Positions 5,814 to 7,351 of a stretch of 7,351 nucleotides of DNA are shown in pieces (positions within the stretch are counted from its first letter, which is position 1; every line of letters begins with the position of its first letter). A program made the translations under genes and the position numbers. The notes beneath the pieces were generated by a model. The model had not been told where the DNA came from. It was given only the letters and a program-made list of their open reading frames with translations, and searched no databases. Source of the stretch: Clostridiales bacterium (GTDB lineage Bacteria > Bacillota > Clostridia > Lutisporales > Lutisporaceae); NCBI GenBank assembly GCA_012522255.1, contig JAAYKT010000451.1, positions 1 through 7,351 on the forward strand, in the 5' to 3' direction.

Positions 5814-6479
5814 ATGGGTGGAAAATTGAAAAGACTGATATTTTCCAATTTATTGATTGGAATTATTGCCGTAGGGATTATTACGGGATGCACCCCTGCA
5901 GGAGGAAAAAGTTCAAGTACCAGTCCTGCAATAACTATATTGAGCAAAGAGGAACTCGATTACTTCAATGGAGATGATTTTTTTAACGGGGAATATATGA
6001 ATATAAGAAACCAGTTTTTGAGTTCGCTTTATGATTCGCCGGAAGAAATTGATTTGTTCCAGCTGTTTTATTGCGGCAGTGGTAATCCTGAAACGCCAGG
6101 GGAGTTAGAAAGGGAAGCTGTCGTGTCTTATAACGGATGGGAGGATGAGCCGGACACAGGCTGTGGAAAAATAAGTCGGACTGAAATGGACTCCGTACTT
6201 CTTAAATATATGGGACTCACTGTTAAAGACACCAAAGGGGTAAGACTTGACGAGTTTACTTATCTGAAGGAATACGATGCTTACTATCACTATCACGGAG
6301 ATACAAATTACCGGATGGAAATTCTTTTTACCGGTGGCGAGAAGCAAGAGGACATAATCCATCTATTCTATAATGACACTTTTATGGGTGACGGTGATAA
6401 AGTATTGACCCTTCGCAAGGAAGGCGACGGGTATATTTTTATTTCAAACCAAAAAGTAAAAACTATAAATGGAACTTAA
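5814..6479 (+). CDS. Lipoprotein of unknown function (Clostridia-type, IMEF-like DYFN...YYHYHGDTN family)
   Basis: This 221-residue protein has a positively charged start (MGGKLKR), a hydrophobic core and the lipobox IITGC with Cys26, then a short Ser/Thr linker. The mature domain begins at LSKEELDYFNGDDFF and contains YMNIRNQFLSSLYDSPEEIDLFQLFYCG, LKYMGLTVKDT and FTYLKEYDAYYHYHGDTNYR, a pattern I recognise from many uncharacterised lipoproteins and surface proteins of gut and soil Clostridia. No enzymatic motif is visible. The ATG at 5814 has AAGGGGAA upstream, with a slightly long spacing. The gene is monocistronic as far as can be seen. The family label is descriptive, and I know of no assigned function. 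Confidence 0.85.
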   Translation: MGGKLKRLIFSNLLIGIIAVGIITGCTPAGGKSSSTSPAITILSKEELDYFNGDDFFNGEYMNIRNQFLSSLYDSPEEIDLFQLFYCGSGNPETPGELEREAVVSYNGWEDEPDTGCGKISRTEMDSVLLKYMGLTVKDTKGVRLDEFTYLKEYDAYYHYHGDTNYRMEILFTGGEKQEDIIHLFYNDTFMGDGDKVLTLRKEGDGYIFISNQKVKTINGT

Positions 6480-6492
6480 ACGGTTCTTTTTT
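6471..6492 (+). terminator. Weak possible terminator after the lipoprotein gene
   Basis: GGAAC (6471-6475) can pair with GTTCT (6483-6487; four Watson-Crick pairs and one G-T), with the stop codon in the loop, followed by six T (6487-6492). The stem is short, so termination would be weak. Confidence 0.35.
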
Positions 6493-6583
6493 CACCTGTT
6501 ATTATGATGTATTTTTATGCGTTGCATAATTGTAATAAAATGTGTAATAAATTGTTAGTTCTACCGGAATATATTGTTCGGCA

Positions 6584-6702
6584 GCAGGAGTTCCAGAACC
6601 TGAATTTCTAAACTCACTTGGGGCGAAATCAAAAGTTAACCGTTACGGCTAAATAACTTGGTTTGGAGGCTTCAACCGGTGGTCTGATTTCGCTTTTCCT
6701 GC
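6584..6702 (+). ncRNA. Candidate structured RNA with three-way junction
   Basis: A perfect 9-pair stem, GCGAAATCA (6623-6631) with TGATTTCGC (6685-6693), encloses two hairpins. One is AAGTTA/TAACTT (6633-6638, 6654-6659) with an inner CCG/CGG. The other is GGTT/AACC (6660-6663, 6674-6677). GCAGGA (6584-6589) can further pair with TCCTGC (6697-6702). Four T follow the main stem. No known riboswitch signature could be matched. The strand and transcription are inferred. Confidence 0.4.
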
Positions 6703-6784
6703 ATTTCGTTAAGAAATTCAATGGTTCCTACACAATGCTGCCTTTACAATAAATATTCGATAATTGCTGACACCATATTGCGTC

Positions 6785-6845
6785 TAAGAAATATATCTAA
6801 GCAGAATGTCATAACTATAAAAGGCATTAAGAGATATCTCTAAGC
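6785..6845. repeat. Near-identical 18-bp direct repeats
   Basis: TAAGAAATATATCTAAGC (6785-6802) and TAAGAGATATCTCTAAGC (6828-6845) agree in 16 of 18 positions, with starts 43 bp apart. The second copy contains the perfect palindrome AGAGATATCTCT, and the first is a decayed version. They lie just before the large palindromic element at 6860-6996. Confidence 0.6.
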
Positions 6846-6859
6846 GTACGTTTAATGCA

Positions 6860-6996
6860 TTTTGAAACAGGTCTTAGCGAAGCCTTTGTTGAAAAGCCCG
6901 TAAAGCCGACAGGACGTCGGCTTAGACATTACGGGGTAGGACGCCCCTTTGATGTCGTTAGGGATTTTCCAAAGGCAAGTGTTAGACCTGTCAAAA
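6860..6996. repeat. Large branched palindrome with twin AGGAC-loop hairpins
   Basis: The outer arms pair stepwise: TTTTGA (6860-6865) with TCAAAA (6991-6996), CAGGTCT (6868-6874) with AGACCTG (6984-6990), GCCTTTG (6882-6888) with CAAAGGC (6970-6976), and GAAAAGCCC (6891-6899) with GGGATTTTC (6961-6969; one mismatch). Inside are two hairpins. AAGCCGAC/GTCGGCTT (6903-6910, 6916-6923) has the loop AGGAC. GACAT/ATGTC plus GGGG/CCCC (6925-6956) is closed by a T-G pair over the same AGGAC loop. The base pairing is plain from the sequence. Whether it acts as DNA (a mobile or REP-like repeat) or as RNA is open. Confidence 0.6.
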
Positions 6997-7144
6997 TCAT
7001 GTCAGGGAGCGTGAGATACTTTTAATGGCTATAGTTAGGTTTCTGAACTTCCTGCTGCCATATAACATATAATTTAGGTAACTGTCCTTGGCACTAAGCT
7101 TTTTCTAAACATGAGATCGGAGCAGGTGACAGGCGACTGGAGTC

Positions 7145-7169
7145 ATAAAAATTACTGCGTAATTTTTAT
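7145..7169. other. Perfect AT-rich hairpin upstream of the last gene
   Basis: ATAAAAATTAC (7145-7155) and GTAATTTTTAT (7159-7169) form an 11-pair stem with the loop TGC. GTCA (7141-7144 with neighbours) and TGAC downstream may extend it. It could end transcription weakly in either direction or serve as a regulator site. It lies 71 bases before the start at 7241. Confidence 0.45.
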
Positions 7170-7240
7170 ATATTGTGACCTAAAACCATTTGTAATCAAA
7201 TAGATAAATAAGAATTCATATTTTTAGGAGGAAAGGTTGT

Positions 7241-7351
7241 ATGAAAAAGAATAATATATTTATTTTTATGCTTGTTATACTTTTTATAATATCAGCTGTG
7301 TCTATTGGATTAAACATTAGAAACGTTTCGGAGCAAGAACAGCTAAGAAAA
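7241..7351 (+). CDS. N-terminal fragment of a membrane-anchored or secreted protein (runs off the window)
   Basis: Only 37 codons are present. MKKNNIFIFMLVILFIISAVSIGLNIRN is a charged start followed by one hydrophobic segment (about residues 6-24), without a lipobox cysteine. That makes it a signal anchor or signal peptide. A more polar, Glu/Gln-rich stretch (VSEQEQLRK) follows. The ATG at 7241 has AGGAGG at 7226-7231, nine bases upstream. Upstream is a short inverted repeat, ATTTG-TAAT-CAAAT (7188-7201). The family cannot be told from this part. Confidence 0.75.
   Translation, partial: MKKNNIFIFMLVILFIISAVSIGLNIRNVSEQEQLRK

Larger units (their letters stand above)
6580..7059. mobile_element. 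Candidate 480-bp non-autonomous element bounded by imperfect inverted repeats
   Basis: GGCAGCAGGA at 6580-6589 recurs inverted as TCCTGCTGCC at 7050-7059. Inward the arms stay similar (GTTCCAGAACCT from 6590 against AGTTCAGAAACCT read backwards from 7049), giving about 22 bases with a few differences, and outward there is weaker AT-rich similarity. Everything between is non-coding but rich in palindromes. This is the make-up of a MITE-like element or a structured RNA locus. No transposase and no clear target-site duplication are seen, so the call is tentative. Confidence 0.4.

Noticed and set aside
6623..6693. Purine, c-di-GMP or cobalamin riboswitch
   Set aside because: GGTTTGGAGGCTTCAACC only vaguely recalls a purine-riboswitch segment; the conserved core bases of these families are missing and no gene follows closely.
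6903..6956. CsrA-binding sRNA
   Set aside because: AGGA in two loops fits loosely, but the site does not match the full CsrA consensus and only two copies exist; kept only as speculation.
7145..7169. Standard rho-independent terminator
   Set aside because: The stem is almost entirely A-T and has no separate T-run after it, so efficient termination is doubtful.
6480..7240. Decayed protein-coding gene or CRISPR array in the long gap
   Set aside because: Frequent stops in all frames, no protein motif, and the repeats are only two copies with unequal structure.

Overview
The window looks like a low-GC Bacillota chromosome, most probably from the class Clostridia. Reasons are the AT-rich, A-ending codon use, strong AGGAGG-type ribosome binding sites, TTG starts, sigma-A promoters with TTGACA boxes, and protein types common there (YtrA-like GntR, PadR with a DUF1048-like membrane protein, stand-alone GyrI domain, small lipoproteins). 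The species cannot be fixed from the sequence alone.

Layout. 1-350 holds a pair of 18-bp direct repeats that look like the end of an insertion element, directly followed by a headless 4Fe-4S ferredoxin tail that resembles the C-terminus of a DUF362-type protein. A minus-strand operon follows (2396 down to 504): a YtrA-like GntR repressor, an ABC ATPase and an ABC-2 type permease with overlapping genes, closed by a rho-independent terminator at 443-477. Back to back with it, a plus-strand operon (2554-4190) encodes a PadR repressor, a four-helix membrane protein with a DUF1048-like N-terminal domain and a DUF4362-like lipoprotein. The 157-bp divergent region holds two near-consensus sigma-A promoters with 17-bp spacers, each overlapped by its own 25-bp interrupted palindrome, so both repressors probably autoregulate.

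Further right are three separate plus-strand genes: a stand-alone GyrI-like small-molecule-binding protein (4336-4971), a single-domain rhodanese (5085-5468) with several inverted repeats in its promoter and leader and a strong terminator behind it, and a conserved-type lipoprotein of unknown function (5814-6479).

The last long gap (6480-7240) has no gene but is unusually structured. It contains a three-way-junction-like fold (6584-6702), a near-repeat of 18 bp (6785-6845), and a 137-base multi-branched palindromic element (6860-6996) whose two inner hairpins carry the same AGGAC loop. These are bracketed by imperfect inverted repeats with a shared GGCAGCAGGA core (6580-6602 and 7038-7059), so the whole may be a roughly 480-bp non-autonomous mobile element or a structured RNA locus. 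A new gene with an N-terminal membrane anchor starts at 7241 and runs off the window.

Taken together, the coding part reads as envelope-stress and small-molecule defence functions under local repressors (antibiotic-type ABC exporter, PadR-controlled membrane protein and lipoprotein, GyrI drug-binding protein). This functional reading is inferred from families and gene order.
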